Shown here piece after piece: positions 1-12,150 of a stretch of DNA of 64,000 nt. Below the pieces are notes generated by a model. The model saw only the letters and a program-made list of their open reading frames with translations. It ran no database searches and was not told where the DNA came from. Both the position numbers and the translations under genes were made by a program. This stretch comes from Laguncularia racemosa. Taxonomy: Eukaryota > Streptophyta > Magnoliopsida > Myrtales > Combretaceae. Where the stretch lies: contig JBBMOL010000023.1 of the NCBI GenBank assembly GCA_037954665.1, positions 4,712,001-4,776,000 of the forward strand, in the 5' to 3' direction. Each line of letters begins with the position of its first letter. Position 1 is the stretch's first letter.

Positions 1-3000
1 TTAGATTTTATAGTTTTGTCAAGCTTTGATCAAAGCTTGCTTCCTCTGTATTGCTTGGTCTACTAGTTGCTTTGCAATGCACAACTAATTAACTTTTAAA
101 ATGTTATGATATGGTATTCATATATACTTTAAAAAATCCATATATAATTTTCAAAAAAATGTTAATAAACTCTCTTTGCAAATGTTTAAGATAAAATAGA
201 GAAGTTCCTAAAAGGGAATTCCCTCATAAGCCAATGCTACATTTTAGGGAAATTATCAAGGTGCTTAGAGATAAAGATTTGTCATGCCTTGTATTATGTT
301 TTGTCATACTTGGCCTATGAAATTAGAGAAAATTACAAGCAAGGGATCAATATTTGAAGTCAAATTCAAATAGAATATTGTATTTTAAATTGGTTAAAAT
401 AGAAAATAAATATTACGCTAAATAATTTAAATAGAAGATAATAAACAATTCTATTATGGCACTATTACGGATGGTAATGAATTCTCTATTTAAATCACTC
501 AATATGTTTATAAGATAATAACGAATTCTCTATATGAATCACTTTATATAACGTTGAACATCGATTTTAACTATTTAAAAGTTTGATATTTTATTTTAAC
601 TACTGAGTATAACATCGATCATCTATTTTGACAACTTAAAAGTTCAACCATCTATTTGAACTCAATTCTAAATATCGTCTCCTCATTTATAATTTTCCCT
701 ACGAAACAATCGTGCCATTTAGTACTTTGTTGTTCATTGTACTATGTTGTGAGGTACTAGTTCTATCACATTGTGACATAAATCTAAAGGATATGATTGG
801 TCCATTGCATATTCCTATACTAAACAGAAACATGCAAGACTCTAATTTGCCACTATAATCTACAAAATGTATAATAAATCATATTATTTTCTTTCAAACT
901 CTTGAATGTGATTATTTTTCCCCATTATTGAAAAATCATACAAGTTAATAGAATCAAAAGGAAAATCGTAAATTCTTAATCTACTAAACAAGTCTCCAAA
1001 ATATGATTGAGCTATAAATTAATTGTTTTTTATAACTCTAGACTAAATTCTTCTATGGCTTAAAGTCATATGTTGCATTAGTGTTGTTCTCACTTCCATA
1101 CCAAAAGTCATATTTAAGTAATTATATGGGTTTCAATTTCCTATATATCATTAGTACCTAGAATCACATATCCTAAATATGGGTAAACTGTGATGCTTAG
1201 TGGCAAGAAACTACATGCAAACACACACATGACAAACCACTTGCAAATCTAAATAATATACTAATCCACATACCATTTAAGTAGCATATACAAGCAAGGT
1301 TGTTCACTTGATTAGGTAAGGGTAGTAAGTATAAATAAATGTGGCATCCTATAGGCTCGAATCAATAGATTCTTAAAGTCCATGAATCAAATTTAAGTCT
1401 TCATATCGCTAAAGTCTAGTAGAATATTATCTCATATTGAGTTCACCACTCGTACTAATCAACTAGTTTACAAGTAAACGCTCACAAGAGATTTTCATAC
1501 CACTCATATGACCTGATTACAACTTCTCTCAACTCATATTGGAGCAATTAGCCATATCGATGACCTACTTTTTTACTCATGGTGTAGCACCTAAATTACC
1601 AACTACGTCATTCCAAATGCTCGACTCTCAATAAACGATGAGCACCCCAATCCATGACTCACCTATCTAATTGGTTATAGCCATGGCATATGTACAAACA
1701 TCAAACAACAATTAACAATTGAATAAATGTGTATATTATCTAAAACCATAAACAACAATGACTCACATGCCTAAACATATCACTAACTTGCAAATGGCTA
1801 AATTGTAATGGAAAATGCTAAAATTGTGCAAAGTATAATCAATTAATATTATAATTATATAAGAGATTATTTTCATAACACTAAAATCTCAAAATAACCC
1901 AAATGATAGGCCATAAATAAAGATAGGTCAACCAAATTCTAGGCTCATGTGAAATAAAGTGGTCAACCACTTTTAAACCTAATCAATCACCTTTTTCCCA
2001 ATACCTAGATAGCCATCAATTCAAAAATCTAATTGGTTGAATTTACTACATAATTGATCACTTGTTAATGTAGTCAACACTTTTACCCATACACCCACAA
2101 CCTAACCTAAGGCATTCGGATTGAATTCTTATCCCAAATAACCATCAACTACACAATTTAATTAATTCAACCACAAATTCTTCAATAACAATGCCATATT
2201 ATATTGTTAATCCTAAATTTCAACAAATGTCGACAAAGTTCACATCAATAATTTTGAAATTAATGACATGAGTTTAAATTCTAATTTCAAGGTTTTATTC
2301 TCTCTAAAATCATGATTGCTAGCCTTAGGAATATTAAGCACTAATCTCTAGGAAATCTCAATCAAATTTGGTCTAGGAATCTTATCTTGCTGCAAAACGT
2401 AACAGAAACGGTAGAATCCTTCTAACTATAAATCTTCGATTGTCAATTTCACCTCATACCTACTTCTCTCCTTTTTTACCTCTTCGAACAAAAAGTCATA
2501 GACAATGCGAACAAAATCTTTCTACCACGAATGATTAATTCGCATTTAGATTTTCCTTACTTTGGAAATCGTACAAAAACTTGCATTATGATGGTGGGGA
2601 TGTGGGTGTTGCTAATAGAGAAAAGAGGAAGAGATCTTGTGTTTTCTTTCACTAAGTTTTTAGGGTAATGTAGAATAATTCGGAGTTCCAACTCTTATAT
2701 TATTTCAAAAAAAAATAAAAAAGCAAGGAGGAAAATTACTAAATTACACCGAACTTTAGAATATTTAGGGTATTTAAGGTTCTGGCCCCTAATCTTACCT
2801 GAGGGTATACTGATTTTATTATTATATTGAAATAGGAATTTTCCTCTAATTAAAAAAATGGTACATTAATATTTAGATGAACAGTAAGTACAGAGCATGC
2901 AAATTAATTTTCTCACGCAATTAAACTAATTAATTAGGGTACTATAACATGTGATTTATCACCATCAATAGCATCGAAATTAAACCAATTATTTAATTTG

Positions 3001-4356
3001 TACTGTACACATGTTATGCTTTTCCTATATAGTGCACGAGCAAACCTGGTCTAACCTTGTTACCCTTAATCTTGTTATGTGAATTACTTGTAAGAATATC
3101 TCTCGAAGTTACTCAGTGAAAGGGAGCTATTGACCATTCAAATTGTGACTGCTCCCTAAGTACAAATTATGCAACCTATTATTCTTTCATTGTGTTAAAA
3201 TCTGAAATTAAATTAAGCATATATTTTGAATACTTTAAATAAGGGGATAGATACGTAAAATCCCTTCTATTATAATTAAAATTCAATAAAGTTCTTTTAA
3301 TTTTAACCAAGTCGTTCACAATCCTCTAATTTTATATTGTTGAATAAAATAAGAAGTCCATCAACTTAATCACCTAATGTTATGGAAGTTTGGTGAATGG
3401 ATTCTACATGCCACGTAGCATGCATATCATGTGAAAATGATATGTCGAAAAAATTGACACCAAGACAAAATCTTCTACGTTGTAGGTGGTTAAAAATCCT
3501 TAAAATAAGTTGCTTCAATTCTTTATATTATGTTTTTGAATCAAACGAATTTGTCTTAATTAAATACATAGTCCGTGTGTTTAAAATTCCACGACGTGCG
3601 ACTACTTTCCACAACCAACATCATAGAGGAAACGTTAGCAATGGACTCATCCTATAAAGAAGATCTTATCTAATTTGTAAAGTACAATGAGCTCCAAAAC
3701 AACTGAAAATTTTCCAAACCTACAGCCCCTGGTTTCCTAATCTTATCTACTTTGTAATGTCGTGGTGATGAGGCACAAAGGCCTAATCCGTCTTCTCATG
3801 CAACTCGAATCATTTGGTTATTGTTGATGAAGGACATGCCCAGCTGATTCTTCTACCGCGATCATCTCGAATCCATATAAATTCTTAGATAAAATTTAAC
3901 CCTAAGATGTCCTTGGATTATTTGTAAAATAATGTAACCACCGTTGAATTTATAATTTTGGAGTGTTGTGAAAGTGTTGCAACTTGCAAGATCTGGTTTA
4001 TAAAAACTTATAGGACTCATCAACCCATTGGTATCATCAAATTCCGATACCATTTCGTGTTCAAATGAATGGAAAATCTTGTTTAATAAAATAATATAGA
4101 CATAAAAGATTTAGATTACTCATTTAAAATTTAAAGGATAAGATGAAATTTCATCCCAAACAAAAAAAAAAACGTTATTTAATTGTTTCTTTGTCGGCAA
4201 ACTAACATATATTTTAATTACTGGAGAAAGAAAAATTGAATGTACTCCATCCAATAGCATAAGCAATAAAGAAAGCTGAGTATCCATATATAATTTCAAA
4301 GATGCGAGGAGTTGGCCGCATGTAACTTATCCTAAAATTGTTTTACAATCTCAACA
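1..4356. other. Intergenic AT-rich DNA, no gene found
   Basis: I see no gene here. The only open frames are short, isolated and AT-biased. The stretch at about 470-700 resembles one at about 37370-37470 (both contain near-copies of 'gaattctctatttaaatcac' and end near 'catttataattttcc'), so it is probably part of a dispersed repeat. The stretch 1300-2800 has patches of more balanced composition that look like transposon non-coding DNA, but I found no LTR ends, PBS or protein domain to prove it. Confidence 0.5.
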
Positions 4357-4364
4357 AATTCATT

Positions 4365-5144
4365 AGTGGGTAAGCAAGTATAGAATAGATAAGATGTGAG
4401 ATCCTACTCGTATCTTATTTTATAAGATATATATTCCTAATTTTAAAAACAGAAATCTACCTTGTAACATCCTAAAATTACCATGTACTTTATGGAACAT
4501 ATAAATATTATCTTTCTTCCTATAAATTTTAAATTTATGTAAATGTTAAAAAGATAATCTATATGTGAATTATAAATTCTTAATATGTAAAATTTATGAA
4601 ATTTGTAACAAATATATGAACTAAAAAAATTAATTTTTTATCTTAATTATTTTAAGTTCGACAGCCTTACTAGTTAGCAAATCAAAATTAGTAAGGCAAA
4701 AAAATAGAAGTCCTAAAGTTAGAAAAGAAAATAGGGAAGAATATGGAAAAAGGAAAAAAAAAAGAAAAAGATGGGTGATATTAAATTAACTATTTAGGGT
4801 TATTAACTTATAAACTTAAGTTCTTTTTTTTCTTTTTTATTAAAATATTTATTACAATAATATAATATTATCATTTATTATTTATTTATTAATATTATTT
4901 AATAATATTTTATAAACTAAGTACATGGTACTCTGAAACATATATTCTATATATTTTGAAGTATAGATCCCAAAATAAGTGTAAGATAGGAAAATCTTAT
5001 ACTTATATCCTATTATATGAAAATAGGTTTTGGAAAATCTATATTCAGAATCTATTTTATAACTCTTAATACTTATTCGAAATCTATAAGGTCAAATAAA
5101 ATACGAATGAATATCTTGTATAGTCGGATTACCAGCTCATCCCT
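4365..5144. mobile_element. hAT-type MITE with 8 bp target duplication
   Basis: The 780 bp segment is flanked by a perfect 8 bp direct repeat, AATTCATT, at 4357-4364 and 5145-5152. An 8 bp target duplication is the signature of hAT-superfamily insertion. The ends are imperfect inverted repeats: the left end starts AGTGGGTAAGC and the reverse complement of the right end starts AGGGATGAGC. The inside is AT-rich with no transposase frame, so the element is non-autonomous. The superfamily call rests on target-duplication length and a weak TIR; the element family is not identified. Confidence 0.68.
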
Positions 5145-5152
5145 AATTCATT

Positions 5153-6002
5153 GTTTACTTTTTATTTGACAACATTCCTACAACTTTAGTTATATTCTGA
5201 AAATGTATTTCCATTTTCCTAATGCTGTTTCAAGTTTAATCTTTCATTGAGAAAAATAACTTTTGCGGAATCCCATCAATCACCTTGAGACACTTGCTTT
5301 GAATGTAGCAAATTTTATAATTATGTGCTACTTCCTTGTTTCGATTCCAAATGTTTGAATATAATTGGTAAAAGTATGCTTGAGATATAGAGTTTGGAAT
5401 GGCAAATATTATTTATCAGTACGAGACGTGAAACAAATTTATAAGAATTGATAGCCATAAGGTTTTTTTTTTTTTTTCTATTACCTTCCTTATATCATCC
5501 TCCCTATTGGAATCTGGCTTCATGGACCAGAATAGTATATTATTTGCAGTGACATTTGAGACTGAAAGTTCATATTTGCTAATGTTCTTCATACATATAT
5601 TTCTCAAAATATTTTATATATCAATGTTTTAAAATATTCCAATTTCAGAAATGAAAAATCCAAAAAGATTCCGTTGCATAAACAGAACAACCCGCAAATA
5701 AATTTTAAATTTAACAAAGCATGATTTCGGTGGTTCATGAAATAGGATCAAAGTTAAACTAAAAGTGATAAAGTAAATTTAAAAAATAAATGGAGAGAGA
5801 GTAAAGAAGATTCGTCAGATGCTTCTTTTTTTTTTTTTTTAAATATTCACAGAAGCTGCCCGAATGGCGATCCAGAGTCCAGACTCAACCTCCGCGGGAA
5901 CCGTAAGCCCCAGGAAATTATATATTTACCAATCCTTTGTAATCTTCTTCGTAGGATATGCTAAGTTCCTAAACAAAATTTCATTGATTATCTACACTAT
6001 AT

Positions 6003-6035
<33 letters not shown>

Positions 6036-6781
6036 TATTTAATATAATCCCGTTGGCATTATTTGGATATAATTACTCGATCCAATTAAAAAGAAAGAAA
6101 GTTGAACCAAAAGTTATATCTAGGGCCCTATTGATGGATGTGATAGGCACTTATTAGTAGGGTTTAAACCATTCAACTTATGATATATAGGATTTAAAAA
6201 AAAAATTGTACTAGCTATTACGTGAGTTACAAACATAATATTAGAAAAGTTTGAGCATTTTTTTTTTAATTCCTTTGCATTAAAAGCTGAGTAAAACTAT
6301 TTGTAGAAATGGATACATTTGCTAATTGTCTTATAATCAAGTGGCATAAATACTCTTCTAGTAATTTGATTTCTCTATGTTTAGTTGTAGTTATGGTTGA
6401 CAAAAAAAAGAAATGGATACATTTAAAATTATCAGTCCATTTCTCTTTATTAAGTGCCTTAAAAACAAACATGTCACATTTTTTTACCATTGATTACATA
6501 ATTTGGAAAAAAAATACAAAACAAATTCATTGAAAATTAAAAACTTTCTTTACTTAATATCCTAGTAATTGCCCCTTAATATTTTTCCATGTATATCTGC
6601 CACAAATGTTGGTAAAACCAATGTATCACGAATAGAATTACATTTTTAGAGAGTTGGTCCCTATCATTTGCAAATCTCTAAACGTAAAACGATCTACTTT
6701 TCCCATAAGCTACAAGGTAAATGGTGGTTATTTTTTTAGTTTATGCTGTATTCGAGGGGCAATTTGGTCAGTAAAAACTTT
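5153..6781. other. Intergenic, upstream of the DUF761 gene
   Basis: No supported gene. A short GC-rich island at about 5855-5905 stands out and is discussed in the findings. A perfect AT microsatellite occupies 6011-6034. The rest is AT-rich with several poly-T and poly-A runs. Confidence 0.5.
6011..6034. repeat. (AT)12 microsatellite
   Basis: Uninterrupted AT dinucleotide repeat, visible directly, inside a slightly longer ATAC/ATAT tract. Confidence 0.95.
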
Positions 6782-6789
6782 TATAAATA
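6782..6789 (+). promoter_or_regulatory. TATA box of the DUF761 gene
   Basis: A perfect TATAAATA lies 41 bp before the first in-frame ATG at 6830 and 137 bp before the second at 6926. With the usual TATA-to-start distance, transcription would begin near 6815. That leaves a very short leader for the first ATG and a normal one of about 110 nt for the second. Confidence 0.6.
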
Positions 6790-6829
6790 CATTCAAAGAT
6801 GTGTTCTTCTGATACCCCACTCCTAAAGG

Positions 6830-7459
6830 ATGGTTTTCGCATCCCCTTCCCACCAAAAGCCTCTCCATTCTCTCCAACTTTTCTCACTCAAATTTCCATC
6901 TTCTTCGTCTAATTTCTCAAGCTCCATGAAGCTCAAAAACCTAATCCACTCTCTCGTGTTTTCGAACGTGTACCGCATCATCGGTGTGCTCTCAAAAGCA
7001 ACTTCCTTCCTCCTAGACATCGTTAGGAATACCAGACAACCCACCGTTCATTGTTTCATTTACTACACGAGGAAGAACAAGAAAAATCAGGTATGCTTTG
7101 GTTCATTCCGGTTGCATTACAACTGGTGCTCGTCCCGCTCTTTCCGGGTTCCGAAATCGGTTCTAGGAGGATTCAGAGGCAGTAATTCATCCCGCTACAA
7201 CCCGAGATCGAGTTCGGTTTTCCCATCGGGTGAGATTGAAGATCAGAGTAATGGGGAGTCACAATTGTCAATGTACCTCCAATGGCTGGAAGATCAAAAT
7301 GGTCACGAGCAACATGTCGCTGCTGATGAGAAGAAATACAACGTTAATGAAATTGACCAGTTAGCTGACATGTTTATTGCCAAATGCCATGAGAAGTTTA
7401 TATTGGAGAAGCAAGAGTCTGACAGGAGATTCCAAGAAATGTTAGCTAGAAGTGTTTGA
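6830..7459 (+). CDS. DUF761 domain protein (cotton-fibre-expressed-protein-like)
   Basis: Intronless frame of 209 codons. The last 35 or so residues (EIDQLADMFIAKCHEKF, then a segment ending RRFQEMLARSV) carry the DUF761 signature at the C-terminus, its normal place. The N-terminal part contains a hydrophobic, possibly membrane-associated stretch (residues about 33-62), followed by basic residues (RKNKKN) and a Ser/Arg-rich linker. Family members usually begin close to a motif like MKLKN, which here is Met33 at 6926. The true product may therefore be 177 residues starting at 6926; the longer start at 6830 leaves almost no leader after the TATA box. The molecular function of DUF761 proteins is not established; some are expressed in fibre or stress conditions. 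The frame is intact and its composition is clearly richer in G+C than the flanks. The family call is firm, the start is not. Confidence 0.87.
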   Translation: MVFASPSHQKPLHSLQLFSLKFPSSSSNFSSSMKLKNLIHSLVFSNVYRIIGVLSKATSFLLDIVRNTRQPTVHCFIYYTRKNKKNQVCFGSFRLHYNWCSSRSFRVPKSVLGGFRGSNSSRYNPRSSSVFPSGEIEDQSNGESQLSMYLQWLEDQNGHEQHVAADEKKYNVNEIDQLADMFIAKCHEKFILEKQESDRRFQEMLARSV

Positions 7460-7488
7460 TGCTTAACCTTTTTCAATTTCAGTACTTG

Positions 7489-7552
7489 CGGAGGATTTGT
7501 TTGGAAGTGGGTAATTGACTCGGAGGATTTGTTTGGAAGTGGGTAATTGACT
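7489..7552 (+). repeat. Perfect 32 bp tandem duplication in the 3' flank of the DUF761 gene
   Basis: The 32 bp unit beginning CGGAGGATTTG and ending GTAATTGACT occurs twice with no difference, at 7489-7520 and 7521-7552. It starts about 30 bp after the stop codon and so probably lies in the 3' UTR. Perfect identity in otherwise diverged DNA suggests a recent duplication, or an assembly artefact. Confidence 0.95.
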
Positions 7553-9726
7553 AAGGTGTCGAATTAATGTTCATTAGCTTGTGGCTCATTCTTCTTTTTG
7601 AAATGTAATATTGGTGGTGTTTGGCTAACCAGTATGCAGTTTTCATAATATGTGTCAAGATGTTCTTTATATATCCTTTAGCACAAGGTAGTATATCTCT
7701 TTGATTTGCTAAAAGCAAGCTTCCAGGAATTTGATCCAAAATCCGATAGACATATATGTTAGCTAGGTTTGTGGAATCCAAAGCAAAATCTTTGAGAATT
7801 TATACTATATGCGCACAGCTGCTGTTGTTTTGATAGAAATTCAACATTTAGATGTCCTGAAGTTTTTTGCTTACTTTATTTTATCTTGCCTTTATCTTAT
7901 CATACTATTTCATGAAAAAATTATGTCTTTTTTTATAAAGAATCTATGTTGTCCTTCTATAAACTTGAAATATAAGTGATCTTAATATAAACATACACTT
8001 TGGTACATTTGTTATGAGAAAACTAATTCTTTAAATTATATAGATGCGATCACAATAAGTCAAACTTTCATAATTAGATCCTTTCCATATTTATTCTCTT
8101 GATTTCCATCAATTTCTTTCTTTATATGCTATTTTATGTGATTAAAAGTTGAGATTTTAAAAAAAGGATAATACTATAATAATATCAACATGTTACAAAA
8201 TGGTTCAAAATTTAAACAATCTCAATTATCAATTTAAAATTGAATAGAAATTGAGAAGATGGAAATGAAAATAATTCATTTCCCAAATCTAAACTTCCTA
8301 AAATTACACGAGATTTGCATGTAGATAATGTTCGGAAACTAAACCCATGTTTCAAAGGCACGATATCACTTTCTAGAAAGCTAGAAATTCATGGAAGAGA
8401 TATAAAGTATTAACAAGTTAGATTATATACATCAAATTGAATTACATTATTCTATATCTACATATTCCAATCGATGTAGTATTCTCTCGAGGGATTGAGA
8501 ACATTAATTAATTAATTAATTTAGAATAATATATCTGGGAGGTTTTTTAGGCTGTTCATTCGGCGGTGTACGTGCTTCCTCTTATCTATTGTATATTTAT
8601 TTAATTTTTTCCTCATTGTGCATGGAAGCAAAGCAAATTGAAAAATCTACAGTAGTATGACAATATCCAGATTGTTTGAGTTTGGTTTACTCAAACCCAC
8701 CGTAGAAAAGCCAAAAACCTACGTAATAAGATCCAATTTTGGGACCTGTGTTTGTGTAAAAGTTTATGGTTGTTAGAGACTTTCCTTCATCATCTTATAA
8801 TAATGGTTGTGTGAGCATTTTAGGTGTGACTTAGGGGCAATTATTGTGTGTTATATTGCTCTCATCAGCAGCCTCATTGCGCGATGAGAGTCTCTCTTTT
8901 TCCTCGTCTTGCTTCTTTCTCTCTTTCCCTATATCTTTATATGGTTTCAATTTCTAGCTGGCTTCATGCTTGGACCTTTAAGAAAGTAATAAGCATTATT
9001 ATATAAGCTCAAGTAGAAAAAATTTTGGGATATGACGACAAAAGTAGTTGTTCTTACCCAACTTAATGTCGAAGTCAATGTAATTAGTTTATTTATTTTG
9101 CGCCCCCACCACCACCACCCCCAAAAAACAAAACAAAAATGAAAAACCTAATCTTATCAAGAGAGAAGGTAGGACTAAAAAACGGGTGTCTAAAAGAAAA
9201 TGACTTACATGAGGATCATCATAATAAAAAATTGTACGAAATTAAGACTGCATTTGGACATCTACATAATAATCTACAATGCAATTATAGAACAAGAAAT
9301 TATATGTCATTTTTTATTTACTAAAGGATCAAGCACTGGCAATTATGGGTTCCAATGCCGCAAAAATTAGAACATACTTATATAATTAATATTGCGTTTG
9401 AAGCCAAATATTTCTGCAAATTATTTTAAATTACCGAGGTTAGCCATAGATCTTCTGATAAGAGAATGAAGGATGAATTTTCAATAATCAAGAGGGTGTA
9501 GGAATTGCCATAAAAAATAAATAAATAAAACAAAAGAAAATTGATTTTCAAAGTTCAAATTTATAGAGAGAAGTAGAGCAAAGAAGCCAAAAGATCAAAA
9601 AAGACTTTGGGTTTGGGAGTTAAAGAATGAGATAATTATTAGAAAATAAAGGGTAAAATGTTAATGAACATGAAAATTGGTTAAAATGTTTTAATTTATC
9701 TGTGATATATTTTAAGAGAAGCTTTA

Positions 9727-9732
<6 letters not shown>
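7553..9732. other. Intergenic AT-rich DNA
   Basis: I see no gene or recognisable transposon. The stretch at 8870-8960 is CT-rich and less AT-biased but contains no long frame. A C/A-rich run lies at about 9100-9135. Confidence 0.5.
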
Positions 9733-9762
<30 letters not shown>

Positions 9763-9776
9763 TGTATGTATGTATG
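9733..9776. repeat. (TATG)11 microsatellite
   Basis: Eleven uninterrupted TATG units, preceded by a short TA tract. The - strand open frame across it (a run of His-Thr-Tyr-Ile) is a product of the repeat and not a gene. Confidence 0.95.
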
Positions 9777-9865
9777 CATATGTGTGTGTATAATATAATA
9801 TAATATAACAAATTATATGGAGAGTTACAAGAAGTTAGATTATAATATGCATAATAAGAAATAAC

Positions 9866-12150
9866 ATGGTATTAGCAATAGTACAATTGCTTCTCTCATA
9901 ATCATAGATCACTATTTCCTTAAGTAGAGTCCACAATATTTTTTTGTTCTCCCACTTACTCTACCTATATAATATAACAAAATATATAGAAAGTTACAAG
10001 AAGCTAGATCATAATATTGATAATAGGAAATAATTTAGACACACACAAAAAAAAAATAGGAACTACTAAAGAAATAACATCCCTAATGGATCGTTTTGTC
10101 AAGTTCTTTTCCTAAATGTTCTTTATAAAGAATACACCTAAGTAACACTTGTAATTCAAGAAATAACATCCTTAAATCTTCATCTTTTCTTGAATTACAT
10201 AATTCAATACACCTACTCACACAACTAAGTAAAACTTGTAATGTAGCTCATCTAACTTGGTCTTACTAATCACCTACCTTCAAGCTCTCTAGTGCATTGC
10301 ATATACTTGCGAACTCCATCACCCTATACTTATGTGACATCATCCATCTACTTTGATAACTATACTCAATTATGACTATTGACACCCATGAGACCTCTTC
10401 ATTCTTCCTTATTGGCACTTTCATAGTCATAAAAAACATCTTGAACTCTCTAGGATCCACCTTCATCTAGACTCTCTTTACCTAAAGCCTTGAGCAAAGT
10501 AAAGCAAACCTTTCTATACAACAAAAATGTGTGTTCTTATCATAACATAACAAGTACCATGATCTATCCTGAATAGTTGCATAAGAAATCACCATGCCTT
10601 GTAGCAAGAATAAATTTTTAGAGTTAACATCTCCCATTATCACCAGAACTCCACATAATATCTCAATGCAACTAGATCTCATTATGCTACGATAACTAGC
10701 ACAATTTATCAAGCCAAGAGATAAAACTTTATATGACAACTGTAAGACATGCCTCACATTTGCTATTGTGTGCATACACTTATGGTGCAATTTGACCTGG
10801 ACTTCACCTACATCAACAATCCCTAAGCCTCTAAACCTATATGTATAAAATCACTTTGCAAAAAATTGTAGGTTTAAAACCAATCTCTCTTGGAACACAT
10901 GTAAAAAGCACTCCTAAAGTATAGAAACCAATCATTAGATTTCCTCTTACTGTTAAATGCTAATAACAATACATCATTCTTTGATTTAGCAATTGCTACA
11001 TCAAGAATATTTCACCTCTATCATCTCACATTTGGTCCCGATTATGCCTCTCAGAGCACTCTACCCTCATGTGGCCTTTCTATTTATAATGATAACAAAT
11101 GATACCACGAACTTTAAATCTTCCCCTAGAACTGCCAACTGCCATTAACATGGGATCTTCGATCTTTTATCAATTAGACCATCTACAACTTCAGTATTTG
11201 TGGATCCCTTCTCATAATCTAACTTGTAAGGGATCTTATTCCTAGTTACAACAATGATTAAATTTTCTCTTATAACTAATGTAGTTATATGATTGTCTCC
11301 AATAATCTTCTCAAGCAAAATTATTCTTAAGACTTAGCTTAAGAAATCTGAGCATGTGAAATCTATTAAATCTATTATTTCAAATTGTGGATGAGAGATA
11401 TGTTGTCTTATTAATAACTCGTCACTCATATGATGTAAATATAACCTATCAACACAAACCAGTTTATAAGAGACTTGATCATATACATCCTTTTCAATTT
11501 CTTCCACAAGCCCACCACTCTCTCCTCTAACAATACCTTCTATAAAATACTCTTTATCAAACTTAGCTAGATTGCTATTAGGGCATTCTATTTAAGTTCC
11601 ACCCACTCATCATCCTTCACAAACTTCACATGTCAATCTAAAGTCTTTTTTAAGTTTAACAACACCAAGAACCCTAACATTTGTATTTACCGTAAGTTGA
11701 AGTTTATATAATCATCAAACTTCTCAATATACTTAGGAGTCATCTATTCAATGTGTAGATCACTAACCTTGCCATGATCTCTTACCTTCGCTCTAATACC
11801 AATTTTATGGGATAAATTCTAGATTCTTAGCTATAAATTAGGAACATATAACTATAAGAGATATAATGAGTAAAGAGATAAAATATATACATAGAATTTA
11901 CATGAAATACTTAAAAATGGGGTAAAAAAAACCTACAAGTAGAAATGAATCAATCTACTATAGCCTAATAGCAATAGGACAATTGACCCTCAAAGTCACA
12001 TAGAGCACTATTTTCACTTACAAAGCGCATATATAAGATTTTCTACTCTCTACCTAATATATATAACACCATATATACAGAGTTACAACAAGCCAAACGT
12101 TAATACATATAGTAGAAAATAGCATGGACTTGAAAAAAAAAATACAAAAA
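9866..12150 (-). mobile_element. Decayed Ty1/copia-type LTR retrotransposon, - strand
   Basis: Three signs agree on a - strand element. First, an iMet-type primer binding site (TTGGTATTAGAGC on the - strand) lies at 11790-11802. Second, below it the - strand reads gag-like sequence with several stops, including a degenerate zinc knuckle (C-Y-H-Y ... KGHMRVEC) at about 11050-11098, then a gag/pre-integrase-like stretch (NVRHVLQLSYKVLSLG) at about 10600-10770. Third, the sequence above the PBS (about 11940-12110) is repeated in the same orientation at about 9866-10035, with shared tracts such as 'tagcaatag-acaattg' and 'taacaa-atata-agagttacaa', as LTRs would be. Integrase, RT and RNase H are missing, so most of pol was deleted. 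The outer ends are approximate, and a further partial LTR-like copy lies at about 9793-9866. Confidence 0.6.
11790..11802 (-). other. Primer binding site (iMet-type) of the copia remnant
   Basis: Read on the - strand this is TTGGTATTAGAGC, one transition away from the common plant TTGGTATCAGAGC site complementary to initiator tRNA-Met. It separates the 5' LTR (higher coordinates) from the gag-like region (lower coordinates). Confidence 0.6.

Noticed and set aside
9725..9780. Short regular repeats suggesting a CRISPR-like array
   Set aside because: It is a TATG microsatellite with no spacers. There are no CRISPR arrays in this plant DNA.
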